30,468 nucleotides of DNA, from NCBI GenBank assembly GCA_035627835.1, contig DASPKX010000151.1, positions 1 to 30,468 on the forward strand, written 5' to 3'. Made by a program: the position numbers and the translations under genes. The notes beneath the pieces are model-generated. The model was not told the origin of the DNA. It made no database searches and was given only the letters and a program-made list of their open reading frames with translations. Source of the DNA: DASPKX01 sp035627835. Its GTDB lineage: Bacteria; Verrucomicrobiota; Verrucomicrobiia; Limisphaerales; SXQI01. Shown here piece after piece: positions 7,094-17,000 of this stretch. Each line of letters opens with the position of its first letter. Position 1 is the stretch's first letter.

Positions 7094-7156
7094 GCAGCGT
7101 GACGCTGCACCCGTTTTCGATACTGCCTGGGCCCGGCCGCGGGAACGTGACGTTCC
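7094..7156. repeat. Palindrome pair between cassettes
   Basis: GCAGCGTGACGCTGC (7094-7108) and GGAACGTGACGTTCC (7142-7156) share the CGTGACG centre but have different, internally matching arms. The pair is repeated at 7653-7667 and 7701-7715, exactly 559 bases later. Confidence 0.85.
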
Positions 7157-7205
7157 ATCCCACTGTGTCCTGTCGGCGAAGCGTAGAAATAAACGCAGGA
7201 CTTAC

Positions 7206-7470
7206 GAATGGATAGGTAGTTGACGGCGCATGTGTGCGCGCTGATGAGCTTATGCCCAGGGTTTTTAAGGGTGGGAGGTTTTTGAGCGGGCCGTTTGGGT
7301 TTTGGTGCTCGGTCTTTGGATGGGTTAGTAGGGAGCGGGCTTTTAGGAAGTTGGACGGTGAACGGGGTGCGGGAGTTTGGTGGTTGGTTTGTGGGGAGGC
7401 TTGGGTGGCCTGGGGTCGTGAAAGGTTACATTGTGTAGCTAGTTGACGTCGCACCTATGCACGATGAAGG
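7206..7470 (+). repeat. G/T-rich bounded cassette 2
   Basis: Bounded by class a (GGATAGGTAGTTGACGGCGC at 7210) and class b (GGTTACATTGTGTAGCTAGT, then CGCACCTATGCACGATGAAGG). About 240 bases are nearly the same as 7765-8025. Together with the preceding palindrome pair it forms a direct repeat of roughly 560-base period. No gene is seen; minus-strand frames are Pro/Thr/Asn-rich translations of low-complexity DNA. Confidence 0.75.
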
Positions 7471-7652
7471 GTTTGGGGTGCGAGGGTTTTGAGTTTCGGT
7501 GTTGGGGCTTTGGGTGGGTTTTTGAGGAGCGGGGTTTGGTTGTAGGTGGTTGTTGGGGGTGGAGGCTTCCGGGGTGGCGGTTAGTGCGGTGTCGCGGTGG
7601 GCGGTTGGTGGGGTGGGCAAGTGCAAGGTTAGGATGCCCTGCGCGGGCGGCG

Positions 7653-7715
7653 GCAGCGTGACGCTGCACCCGTTTTCGATGCTGCCTGGGCCGGGCGGCG
7701 GGAACGTGACGTTCC
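7653..7715. repeat. Palindrome pair between cassettes, second copy
   Basis: GCAGCGTGACGCTGC (7653-7667) and GGAACGTGACGTTCC (7701-7715), embedded in sequence closely matching 7080-7160. Confidence 0.85.
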
Positions 7716-7764
7716 ATCCCATTGTTTCCTGTCGGCAAAGCGTAGAAGTTATTCAGGGCTTACA

Positions 7765-8025
7765 AACGGATAGGTAGTTGACGGCGCACGTGTGCGCGCT
7801 GAAGGGTTGGGTGAGGGCTTTTAAGGGCTCGAGGTTTTTGAGCGGGCCCTTTGGGTTTTGGCGCTCGGCCTTTGGATGGGTTAGTAGGGAGCGGGCTTTT
7901 AGGAAGTTGGACGGTGAACGGGGTGCGGGAGTTTGGTGGTTGGTTTGTGGGGAGGCTTTGGTGGCCTGGGGTCGTGAAAGGTTACATTGTGTAGGTAACT
8001 GACGGCGGACCTATGCACGATGAAG
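7765..8025 (+). repeat. G/T-rich bounded cassette 3
   Basis: Class a boundary at 7768 with the 14-base palindrome GCGCACGTGTGCGC, a G/T-rich interior nearly identical to cassette 2, and a class b boundary at 7981 (GGTTACATTGTGTAGG). No gene is seen. Confidence 0.75.
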
Positions 8026-8300
8026 GGTTTTGACGGGCGTGGTTTTTGGGTGTGGTTTTTGGGTTTTGGTTGCGGGGTCTCTGGATGGGGGTTGTTGGGG
8101 TCCTCGGTTTGGTTGGTGGTTGTGGGGGGGCTTTGGCGGCCTGGGTCGTGAAAGGTTACATTGTGTAGGTAGTCGACGGCGCACCTATGCACGATGAAGG
8201 GTTTTGACGGGCGTGGTTTTTGGGTGTGGTTTTTGGGTTTTGGTGGCGGGGTGTCTGGGTGGGTTATTGGGGAGCGGGGTTTGTTTCCGCCTTCGCTACG
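8026..8300 (+). repeat. Shorter G/T-rich repeats, cassette 4
   Basis: 8012-8090 and 8186-8264 are near-identical (GATGAAGGGTTTTGACGGGC, then GTGGTTTTTGGGTGTGG), separated by another class b boundary at 8154. In 8041-8100, 56 of 60 bases are G or T. Several runs of three or more G occur close together on the plus strand, so G-quadruplex formation is possible. No gene is seen. Confidence 0.7.
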
Positions 8301-8847
8301 GCTCCCTCCTCTGGGTAAAGCTTCGGAGGATAGGTCGGCGCGATGGAAGTGATGGTGTTCCCCCTACGCTGGAGCTTTGCGCAACGAGTCCGCCGAGGCT
8401 GAAGCGTTGGCGCGAGGAGGGGTGGTGGATAAGCCGGCCGGTGAGGGACCGCGTTATGGCACGGGCCATCAGGGATTTTGGTGGGGATCGGTCCTGTGGT
8501 GGTGGGTGGTGTTTTTGGGGTTGGAAGGCGTCTCACGAATACCCAGGCATCGGCTCGGGGGCGCTTTTAGCCGGAGGGTTCCCGGCTCTCCAGTCGCAGA
8601 TCATTGCGGATATGGCTCCTTCGTCGCGCCTCGCCTCCAGCCAGAATCCCGCGCAATCCACTTGCTGGTGATTATGAGATGCGTTCAAGTTTTGGGTGCG
8701 GTGGGTGATTTTCGGGACATCACCGCGGAGCGCGCAGAGGAGGAATCGCAAGAGCGCAGAGGGGATGGCCTTCTTTCCTGGATAGAACAAGCTTCCCAGT
8801 GTGGTTTGCCACAGGCGATTGCCCGAGGGTGGGCGGAGGACTTACGT
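8301..8847. other. Gene-free stretch, mixed degenerate repeat fragments
   Basis: There is no convincing gene. Overlapping frames exist on both strands but none has a protein-like composition. The stretch includes a CGCCTTCGCTACGGCTCC fragment and a purine-rich CGCAGAG element at about 8722-8765. Confidence 0.5.
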
Positions 8848-8876
8848 TCGGATAGGTAGTTGACGGCGCACGTGTG
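8837..8876 (+). repeat. Isolated class-a boundary element
   Basis: GGACTTACGTTCGGATAGG followed by TAGTTGACGGCGCACGTGTGC matches the left ends of the cassettes at 6722, 7206 and 7765, but here no G/T-rich interior follows. It marks the right limit of this repeat province. Confidence 0.7.
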
Positions 8877-9146
8877 CACTCAAGAGGCGTTTGGGTGAAT
8901 GGGGTCTTTAGACCACCGTTTTGTGAATACGACTCGGCTAAGCTTCAGGGTTCACGGGTTCAGGCGAATTCTTTCGCCGGAAAGGTCGCGCTGGCCGCAA
9001 TCATATGACGGATTGCAATGTTCTCACCATATCGGCTCTATGTTGGACTTTCACAGGTACCAAAGACTTAAAAGACGCGGGTGCCCGACCAGGATTGCCC
9101 TTTAATCAATCTTGGCTGGCCTCAGCTTTCACTCTATGAATCTGGA

Positions 9147-9764
9147 ATGAAGCCAAAGCTAACGACATACGTAAAAGCCTCCTCTGAGTTTCGAGGGCTT
9201 CTGCAAGAATGGGTTCTAGTGGTAAAAGACTACCAGCAGTTCTGGCCTACAGATTGTTGCTGGTGGTACAGCGAACGCCCTGCGTTGAGTCTGTTTTCTG
9301 CGGCTATATGGCGGCACGGCGGGGTCGCTCTCGAGGAATTTTCTTGGAGTAAACGCAAATCGAAGAGGTGCAAGGGCTATCCAGGTCGGTGTGATCTAGG
9401 CTTTGGATTAACCAGGGGGAAAAGCAAAATAGCTTACGAGATGGAAGCGAAGCATGTCTGGTGCGACTACGATAAAGGGGTTGAAAGAATGATCCGGAGG
9501 ACGCAGCGCAGAATGGACGAAGCACAGGCCGCGGCTCGGAGGCTGCACGGGGCGGAGAATCCCCTTGCCGTCGTCTTCGCATCCTTCTCTGTGAAAAACA
9601 AAGACATGCCTCCCGACCACATGCAAATAATCTTTGAACAGAACACCGTTTTTAGAGAATTTGCTGACTACTTTCAGGACGCTCGGGCGTTTGGGATAAT
9701 CTTGTCCGACAATCCCGCCCATCGCATTGCTCCAGGCTGCGCCGTTATTATTGCGGATCCCTAA
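9147..9764 (+). CDS. Uncharacterised protein with a PD-(D/E)XK-like motif
   Basis: I do not recognise a named family for this protein of about 205 aa. Residues 83-102 read D-L-G-F, then a 12-residue gap, then Y-E-M-E-A-K, so D83, E100 and K102 have the D...ExK pattern of PD-(D/E)XK nucleases, with hydrophobic strands around both parts. A Trp/aromatic-rich region precedes it (WPTDCCWWYSERPALSLFSAAIW cut to its key W residues 33, 39, 40). It is the first gene of a stretch rich in restriction genes, which supports a defence role. The start is uncertain: ATG 9147 is chosen, but an in-frame GTG at 9081 would add 22 residues, and neither has a clear ribosome-binding site. Nuclease activity is an inference. 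Confidence 0.7.
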   Translation: MKPKLTTYVKASSEFRGLLQEWVLVVKDYQQFWPTDCCWWYSERPALSLFSAAIWRHGGVALEEFSWSKRKSKRCKGYPGRCDLGFGLTRGKSKIAYEMEAKHVWCDYDKGVERMIRRTQRRMDEAQAAARRLHGAENPLAVVFASFSVKNKDMPPDHMQIIFEQNTVFREFADYFQDARAFGIILSDNPAHRIAPGCAVIIADP

Positions 9765-9812
9765 TCCCGTCTGCGGATACAACATTAGTTTCCAGCGTCC
9801 GATTTTGTCGTC

Positions 9813-10322
9813 ATGAGACCGCGCTTCACCATCACCAACCGCATAGCGATGCTCACCCTTGTTCTCGCATGCGCTGCGGTTACATTTGCGCGGCTGGGGG
9901 AGACTCATACCGAACTCGAAAAGCGGTTTGGAAAGCCGAGCGTCCGGTATCCGGCAGAGATCACGACACAAGGCAAGCGGGTGAAGATCGGTGAAACGGA
10001 GATTTTTCGACAGGACGATTGGTTAATTACTGCGATCCTCATCAGCAACAAGTGCGTTTCTCTCGCGTATGGGAAGCAGGGAGATTTTACCGCTGAGCAG
10101 ATTCAAAAGCTCATCACGAGCAACGCTCAGGGAAATGGGTGGGTGGAGGACGTGAAGCAATCCAATTCCACGAGGCGTGTGTGGCTCCGTTTCGATGGAA
10201 CCAAGGCCACGTTCGAGAGACTGAGCAGAACGTTACAATTCGTTACGCCAGCTTACATTGCTCACGTGAAGTCGGTCGAAGAAGCGGAGAAACGGAGAGC
10301 TGCCAAACTGCCAGAGTTTTGA
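9813..10322 (+). CDS. Small secreted protein of the LGET type
   Basis: This 169-aa protein starts with a basic region followed by a hydrophobic segment (IAMLTLVLACAAVTF, residues about 12-26) that looks like a Sec signal peptide with cleavage near A-R. The mature part begins 'LGETHTELEKRFGKP', which resembles a family of short secreted proteins common in Verrucomicrobia, then has alternating strands and a C-terminal charged helix. No enzyme motif is visible. The family resemblance is from memory and was not checked. It lies between two probable nuclease genes but, being exported, is unlikely to act with them. It is probably a chromosomal gene that predates the island. Confidence 0.75.
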   Translation: MRPRFTITNRIAMLTLVLACAAVTFARLGETHTELEKRFGKPSVRYPAEITTQGKRVKIGETEIFRQDDWLITAILISNKCVSLAYGKQGDFTAEQIQKLITSNAQGNGWVEDVKQSNSTRRVWLRFDGTKATFERLSRTLQFVTPAYIAHVKSVEEAEKRRAAKLPEF

Positions 10323-10527
10323 TGGACCGCAGCTTTTCTCGCCGAGGAAACCAGAGGTGTGCAAGGTCACGAACACCCGTAGGCGCTCGATCACCTTTTT
10401 TTGGAACGGCGATTCAGCATCCCCGCCATTTCATGATCTAAGTGCGCACTGATGGTTTAACTTCCGGGCCGTCCAGGGACGATTTTACTTTCTCGCTTCC
10501 GCCGAGCGTTTGTTGTAACTCGCATCG

Positions 10528-11457
10528 ATGGCCATTCCGGAATTTAATGAAATCAAGGCGCCTGCGATGCAGTTCTTCACAGACGGAAAACTGCACAAGA
10601 TTTCAGATGTGTTTGAAGCTCTCGGAAAGCAATTCGAGCTCACGCCAGACGAGTTGAACGAGATGTTGCCGAGCGGCACTCAACGCCGTTGGCACAACCG
10701 CGTAAATTGGGCATGTTACGATTTGTTTCGTGCCGGCCTCCTGGATCGGCCGAAAAAGGGCTGGTACATCATCACTGATCTCGGCAGAAAGCTTGCCGCG
10801 GAAAAACCGAAGTACATCGACCGCGAGTACCTGATGCGCTTTCCGCAGTTCGTCGAATTTGCAAAAGCCTCTGCCAAAGCGCCAAAAGGGGACGAAGAGC
10901 CGAAGCTTGACGCAGCGAACATCGGACTAATCAAAGGAAACACACCGGACGAGATCTTCGAGGCGGCATACGTGATGTTGCACGCACGGCTGAAGAAAGA
11001 GGTTCTGGAGCTAGTGAAGAAAATGGACCCGTACCGCTTCGAACAGCTTGTCATCGATCTGCTTGTCGCGATGGGGTATGGAGGTTCACGAGAAGAAGCT
11101 GGGCGGGTAACCAAAATGTCTAACGATCACGGCATTGATGGTGTCATCAACGACGATCCACTGGGCTTGGATGTCATCTACCTGCAAGCGAAACGGTGGA
11201 AGCAAACCGTCGGCCGCGAAGAAATCCAGAAATTCGTTGGGGCTTTAGCCGGACAGCAGGCGCACAAAGGGGTCTTCATAACCACGAGCGACTTCGGCTC
11301 AACCGCAACGGACTACGCGCGCAAGGTCTCTCAAAAGGTAATTCTCATCGACGGCGACCGCCTGGCCGAGTTGATGATCCAGCACAACATCGGTGTGACA
11401 CGTTCCCGCAGTCGGGAGATCAAGGAAGTAGATAACGATTATTTTGACGACGAGTGA
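10528..11457 (+). CDS. mrr: Mrr-type restriction endonuclease (type IV)
   Basis: Mrr cuts DNA carrying modified bases, such as that methylated by foreign methyltransferases. The 309-aa length is typical. Residues about 5-95 form the N-terminal winged-helix Mrr_N domain (Q52-R-R-W-H-N then 'WACYDLFRAGLLDRPKKGWY'). The catalytic domain starts near 165 with 'DPYRFEQLVIDLLVAMGY'. The active site is D204 in 'DHGIDGVI' and Q220-A-K222 in 'YLQAKRW', followed by the 'GREEIQKFVGAL' and 'GVFITTSDF' blocks, all intact. It stands alone on the plus strand with 200 bases of upstream non-coding DNA. It could restrict incoming methylated phages, and co-existence with resident methyltransferases implies its target differs from theirs. 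Confidence 0.95.
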   Translation: MAIPEFNEIKAPAMQFFTDGKLHKISDVFEALGKQFELTPDELNEMLPSGTQRRWHNRVNWACYDLFRAGLLDRPKKGWYIITDLGRKLAAEKPKYIDREYLMRFPQFVEFAKASAKAPKGDEEPKLDAANIGLIKGNTPDEIFEAAYVMLHARLKKEVLELVKKMDPYRFEQLVIDLLVAMGYGGSREEAGRVTKMSNDHGIDGVINDDPLGLDVIYLQAKRWKQTVGREEIQKFVGALAGQQAHKGVFITTSDFGSTATDYARKVSQKVILIDGDRLAELMIQHNIGVTRSRSREIKEVDNDYFDDE

Positions 11458-11863
11458 ACGCTGGCGAGAGGCAGCTCCGTTACTCTGGATATCCCACGTT
11501 CTCCCGCTCCAGCGGAAATCGTGGCTTTTACGAACCCGATGAACGTCCGGCTTCGTCCAGGTGGGGAATGGGATAGTCATAGTATCCACATATCAAGATA
11601 CGAGAATACGTTAACCTCATGTGTCTCATAAAGGATAATCCTTGTCAGCAAAGCTCAAGCTGTGGTGCAATGGTCTTCCCTTACCACTAGGTATGGGGCC
11701 GTCGCTGTCGGGTACAGCAAAGAGGCGATGAGCCGAGCCCACCGCCTCAATACATGGATCAGCTTTGACGCTTCTCCTGTGGATGCAACGCAAGGTTACG
11801 TTTCAAAGCCGGTCCTGAAAAGCAGAAAAACTCGGTCGCGGCTCGGCACCGAGATGTTTAGTT
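11458..11863. other. Intergenic stretch, nothing recognised
   Basis: About 400 bases between Mrr and the next gene. A plus-strand frame at 11662-12147 overlaps the next gene in another frame and has no protein-like character. No terminator, repeat or RNA was recognised. Confidence 0.4.
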
Positions 11864-12373
11864 ATGGCCTACAAATTCAGGATAATACGAGCCCAACCCA
11901 ATCCCGTTGGGAAAGATCGCTTCAAGAACTTTCCCCTACCGAGTCAGTTGCTCGGCGAATGGGTGGACTTGAAAAACGAAGGAGACGGTGCCGGATCGTT
12001 GGCCAGCATTTGCTTAGCACATCGAGAGTTCAACTCGGCTTGTTCTCCGGTCGGCCCTGCTCAGAGTTATTGGTACGGAGTGGGCGAAGCAGCGACAACT
12101 GTTCTGCCGGGTCAGATCGTTCGTGTTCACACGGGGCGCCGAACTGATCAAGTTCTCATGGCTGCTCACGATCAGCAGGGAGTCGATTACCACGCGTTCG
12201 CTGATTCAGGGAACTTCGTGTTGAACAATGAATGCGGCGATTCCATTTCCGTTTGGTGGAACAATGCAGGAACCTGGGAGCCTGAAGACGCGGCAACCTA
12301 TGCACGTCATCCGGGGGAAGGTGCCATTCTCATTCGCTTCGGCGATAAACTCGTTCCTACACCGTTCCGATAA
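11864..12373 (+). CDS. Lamin-tail-domain-like protein
   Basis: This 169-aa protein matches the pattern of the lamin tail domain (LTD), an immunoglobulin-like beta-sandwich found in secreted and in DNA-associated bacterial proteins. It has 'LGEWVDLKNEGD' (residues about 30-41), a mid-domain 'VLPGQIVRVHTG', and a late 'FVLNNECGDSISVWWNNAG' strand pair, then YARHPGEG near the end. There is no signal peptide at the N-terminus (MAYKFRIIRAQPNP), so it is likely cytoplasmic, unlike most LTD proteins of Verrucomicrobia. It sits 52 bases upstream of a probable nuclease gene on the same strand, which suggests a two-gene unit. The LTD assignment rests on pattern resemblance only. Confidence 0.7.
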   Translation: MAYKFRIIRAQPNPVGKDRFKNFPLPSQLLGEWVDLKNEGDGAGSLASICLAHREFNSACSPVGPAQSYWYGVGEAATTVLPGQIVRVHTGRRTDQVLMAAHDQQGVDYHAFADSGNFVLNNECGDSISVWWNNAGTWEPEDAATYARHPGEGAILIRFGDKLVPTPFR

Positions 12374-12424
12374 TTGCTTCGCAGAAGCCAATCGCTCAAT
12401 ACGGGCGATTGGCTCAATTATAAA

Positions 12425-13927
12425 ATGAAGCAGCAGCATTCAGTGAAGCCGCCTCGGATTTATTTTAGCGATTTCTTTGAGGTTACGCCGGAGGCTTTGG
12501 GAAATTACGGCGCGTTTAACGTCGCATGTATAGTGGACTTGCCACTCTTCGTCGATCCCTTCCTCCTGTTCACAAGTTCCAAACCGGAATATCAAGAACT
12601 TCATAAGGAGATAATTCGCTACCTCAGTTTTTTACGTGCCAAGTCCGTTGCTGGAAATGTTAGCGAAGGGCTATTAAGAGCCTGGTATTGTTTCACTGAG
12701 GTTAAGCAAAATAAATTCGGTTTCTGTTTGAATGGTAGCGATGGCAGGGGCCTTGGCATGAGCTTCGCCCGCGCGTTAAATGAGAACCTACATCACGTAT
12801 TTAAAGACTTTGGCAAAGAACACGTAACAAAGGGCTCGCATTTAGAAAAACTCGTGCTCATTCGTGAAGGTGTCGGACGGGATAATATCAGCGATTTCAC
12901 CACCAACCTCATTAAAGGTTTTTTGGTGGAATACACACAACGGTTCGCAAAGCAGCACATCAATCCGAAAAAGCTGAAATGCGTCCACGTGTCGAAGGTT
13001 AAATTCAACTACGAGATCGGGGTCTGGGAGAGCGCCACTTTTGAACTCCCATGGCTTGAAAAGGATTATGTCCTGCTCACTCCGGAGGATATTCTCACAA
13101 AAGACGACACGTGGATTAACAAAGAAGATTTGCGACGAGACTTTGCCAGAATTAAAGATGCGATTCCCAACGTCGCGCTTCGGGCTCAAATCGATGAATA
13201 TTTCAGAAAAGTGCTGCCACAGCGGCCCACCGAAAAGGAACGACGTGCAGCAATCGAAAAGACCCTGCTCCGGTATCAAGAAATTATCGACTACTATATC
13301 CTGCACAAGGAGGAGAATGGGGATGAGGCAATTGCTCGAAGCGCTGATAAGGTTCGGGAAGTTGACACGCGATTTGTCGAGAACATCTGCCAACTGGTGG
13401 GGCTTGTTCGGCAATCAAGTCCGTTCTACTTGACCGCTGGCACGACACTCGAGGAGACGCGCCGCAAAATTGAATTCCTAAAGCAGGTCATCGAAAACCA
13501 GGACGGCTACCGTATTTTTTACGTTAAGGGTAAGCCTGTAGAACGCGAGATGGACTTGCAAATCCTCTTTAAGTTGGTTTGGGAAGGCTCGATCAGCTCT
13601 GTTGACGCTGAAGTAAACAATGGGCGCGGCCCAGTCGATTTTGCCGTTTCTCGAGGGGCAAAAGACAAGACACTCGTCGAATTCAAGCTCGCGAGTAATT
13701 CTCAGCTTTCCAAGAACATTGCGAATCAAGTCGCGATTTACGAAAAAGCAAACAGGACGACTCAGTCGTACAAGGTGGTGTTGTTTTTCACATCTGCCGA
13801 AGAAGCGAAGGTCAAAAGAATGCTTCAGGATCTTAAGGTGCCGCAGGATGCGGGGGTTATCCTGATCGACGCCCGTAGGGACAACAAACCCTCCGGATCC
13901 AAGGCATCGATGCCGCTTTTATTGTAG
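12425..13927 (+). CDS. 500-aa protein with C-terminal PD-(D/E)XK motif, probable defence gene
   Basis: The start is placed at ATG 12425 (MKQQHSVKPP); an in-frame upstream ATG at 12374 would add 17 low-quality residues. The N-terminal part (residues 10-50) has 'IYFSDFFEVTPEALGNYGAF' and IVDLPLFVDPFLLF, with a 'SDGRGLG' loop at 105-111. The C-terminus (395-450) reads G-R-G-P-V-D405, then V-E419-F-K421, then 'NQVAIYEKA', a PD-(D/E)XK nuclease core with its usual following helix. I recall similar full-length proteins of unknown function near restriction systems but cannot name a family. It is convergent with hsdR, with 150 bases between them. Function in defence is inferred from the motif and neighbourhood. 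Confidence 0.8.
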   Translation: MKQQHSVKPPRIYFSDFFEVTPEALGNYGAFNVACIVDLPLFVDPFLLFTSSKPEYQELHKEIIRYLSFLRAKSVAGNVSEGLLRAWYCFTEVKQNKFGFCLNGSDGRGLGMSFARALNENLHHVFKDFGKEHVTKGSHLEKLVLIREGVGRDNISDFTTNLIKGFLVEYTQRFAKQHINPKKLKCVHVSKVKFNYEIGVWESATFELPWLEKDYVLLTPEDILTKDDTWINKEDLRRDFARIKDAIPNVALRAQIDEYFRKVLPQRPTEKERRAAIEKTLLRYQEIIDYYILHKEENGDEAIARSADKVREVDTRFVENICQLVGLVRQSSPFYLTAGTTLEETRRKIEFLKQVIENQDGYRIFYVKGKPVEREMDLQILFKLVWEGSISSVDAEVNNGRGPVDFAVSRGAKDKTLVEFKLASNSQLSKNIANQVAIYEKANRTTQSYKVVLFFTSAEEAKVKRMLQDLKVPQDAGVILIDARRDNKPSGSKASMPLLL

Positions 13928-14077
13928 CTGATGCAGATGGCTCTTCTCCATTACGATACAATAACCTCCCTCCGTAGCGGTGGGTCTGGTGATGAAACCA
14001 GCATTTGGGAGATGTTGGATGAGCAAAGATGGATACAAATCTCATCACCCAAATCTTGAGAGCGAAACATCAAGGCC

Positions 14078-17000
14078 TTACAAGGCGTCGCGAGTGAGCT
14101 GTGTATCCTGCCAATCGATTTCCGCGTTTGTTGAGAGTTCGGCCTGCTTAAGCACGAGTTGGGTTGCATCCTCAGAGAGGTCTGGTGGATAGCCGTACAT
14201 CGCCAACAACCGACGGACCTTCCGTCGCAGGTCTGCCCGCACGCTCTCGCGTTGGGTCCAGTCGAGCTTAGGCATCTTCTTAACCATCTCAGCGAGGCCG
14301 CGGGCCATCAATCGAAGTTGGTCGGACTTCATGACTTCCTTAGCTGATCCGTTTTCGGCGAGGGCGTCGTAAAATGCCGTTTCTTCAACGGTGAGGCCGA
14401 GTTCGTGCCCGTGACGTTTCGCATCGCGAACCCACTTCGCCAGTTCGAGGAGTTGCGCGATCACCTGAGCAGTGGTGATTTGCTTGTTGGTGTAGCCGAG
14501 CATCGCTTTCTCCAGCGCCTCGCGGAATTTTTGCGCCTGCACCAGGTTGGAGCGCTCACTGATCTTAATCTGATCGTTGAGCAGTTTGCGCAGCGTTTCC
14601 AGCGCAAGGTTTTTTTGCTCTAGTGCGCTGACTCGCTGCAGGAAGTCGTCGCTGAAGATATCCAGCCGCGCGGCGTCCAGGCCGGCAGCCGTGAAAAGAT
14701 CGATGACCTCGCCCGCTTCGACCGCGGTGCCGATGACTTGACGCACAGCCGCATCAATGTCGCTTCTTCCGTTCGCGCCGGTTTGCGGTCCGGAGTCTTC
14801 GGCCAGCCGTTTTCGGATCATCGCGGCCACGCGCTGGAAGAACGCCAGGTGCGGTGCTATCTCACGTGTTTCCTCGCGCGGCACAGCCAGCGCGAAGGCG
14901 GTAGCGAGGCGCTTGACCATGCCGCGGAAACGTTGCCAGCCGGTTTCGTCGCCCACTTTGTGCCGCACGTCCAGAACGTGGTCGATCGCGCCGAGATAGA
15001 TTCGCAGCACATCCGATGGCTCCGCTTCCAACGCCGCGGTGTAATTAAAACCGTGGAAGAACCCGCGCAGTTGCTCGAACGCGGAGCGCATTGCGGGGAT
15101 GGCTTCCTCCTGCAGTTCTTTGACTGGCTTGTCGGTCTCGCCCGTGGCGTTGGCGTAGGTCGCTAGCGCGTCGGCGAGAGGATCGGCCAGCCCAATCAGA
15201 TCAACAATCAACCCGCCGGGTTTTTCGCCGTAAACACGGTTCACCCGCGCGATCGCCTGCATCAGGTTGTGCCCAGCAAGCGGCTTATCCAAATACATCG
15301 TGTGAGCCGCCGGCACGTCGAAACCCGTCAGCCACATGTCCACCACGATTGCCAGGCGGAAGTCGTCCGCTGGATCCTTGAACCGATCGGCCAGGGCTTT
15401 CCGGCCCGCCTTGCTCCGCGTATGCCGAGCGATGTGTTCGGGGTCGTCGGCCCCGCCGGTCATGATCACCTTCACCGCTCCCTCGGCATCATCGTCGCAG
15501 TGCCAATCGGGACGGAGCTTCCGGACTTCTTCATAAAGCCGCGCGGCAATGTCGCGGCTCATCGTCACGAGCATAGCCTTGCCTTCCATCGCCGCACGGC
15601 GGTGCTCCCAATGCTCGATGACAAATTTTGCAACGCGTTCCAGTCGCTCCGGCGCGCCGTAAAGCTCCTCCACCGGAATGCGGATGTTTTCAGGCGTTTC
15701 CAGGCCCTCCTCGTCACGCATGGCGTACTCGGCGATCTTCTTTTCCGCCTCCTCAACTCCCGCTTCGTTGATCGTTAGCTTCACGATTCGCGGCTCGTAA
15801 AAGATCGGCACCGTCGCGCCATCGGCCACCGATTGGCGGATGTCGTAGATGTCTGCGTATTCGCCAAAGACATGCCGCGTGATCTTGTCACCCGCCGTCA
15901 GGGGTGTGCCGGTGAAACCCACGAATGTGGCGTTCGGGAGCGCCTCGCGCATCCAACGCGCACCGCCGTCCACGAACCCGTATTGGCTGCGATGCGCCTC
16001 GTCCGCCATCACAACGACGTTCGCCCGCTCGCTGATCGTCCCATGCGCCTCGGTGAACTTGTGGATCGTCGTGAACACCACCCCGCCACTCGCCCGGTCG
16101 AGTAACTCCCGCAAATGCTCGCGGCTGTCGGCCTGCACCGGGTCCTGCCGCAAGAGGGCGCGGCCCATCTCGAACGTGGCGAAAAGCTGATCATCCAAGT
16201 CGTTGCGGTCGGTGACGATCACCACCGTCGGGTTCGCCATCTCCGCCGCCCGCACCAGCGTGCCGGCGAGCATCAGCATCGTCAGGCTCTTGCCACTCCC
16301 CTGCGTGTGCCAGACGACGCCCCCCTTGCCTGTGGTCTCGTCGTTGGCCCGCTGCGGCGTCTTGATCGCCGCGATGACCTGCGCCCGCGCCTTGCGCACC
16401 GCGCGGAATTGGTGATATCCCGCTACTTTCTTAACGATATTCCCGCGCTCATCCTCCTCGAAAGCCACGCATGACCGCAGGTAATCGAGCAGGGCAGCCG
16501 GGTTGAGCAGCTCGCGAATGAGAGCCTCCAACGTCGGTTCGCCCCCGGCGACGGGACGCCAGGGGGTGAACCGCTGTCGGCCACTGGTTAGGCTCCCGAC
16601 GCGCGTGAGTAGCCCGTCACTTGCCACCAGCAGCAGGTTCGGCACAAACAAATCCGGGGCGACTGTTTTGTATCGCCCGAGCTGATCGATTGCGACATCT
16701 AGCGTAGCCGCCGTGTTGGCGGGGTCCTTCAGTTCGATCACCACCAGCGGCAGCCCGTTAACGTAGAGAATCAGGTCCGGCCGGATCGTCTTCTCGTTCG
16801 CCCCCGTTATAGTGATCTGCCGCACGACGAGAAAATCGTTGTTAGCAGGGCTCTCGAAATCAACCAACCGCGCCCGTCCTCCGCGCGTCTCGCCTGTGGC
16901 AGCGTCCTTGTAATCGATCTGCACACCGTTGATGAGCAGTTCGTGGAACCAGCGGTTGTTCTCGATGACCGTGGGGTGCGGCGGTTGTCGAGTTATTCGA

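Noticed and set aside
6722..8671. Several frames on both strands in the G/T-rich cassettes
   Set aside because: Pro/Thr/Asn-rich or Gly/Trp/Val-rich products follow directly from base composition, and the same frames repeat with the DNA. No start-site signals or motifs.
6722..8876. Integron-type attC cassette array
   Set aside because: The TAGGTAGTTGACG boundaries do not contain the GTTRRRY/RYYYAAC core sites and the cassettes hold no genes; no integrase is present.
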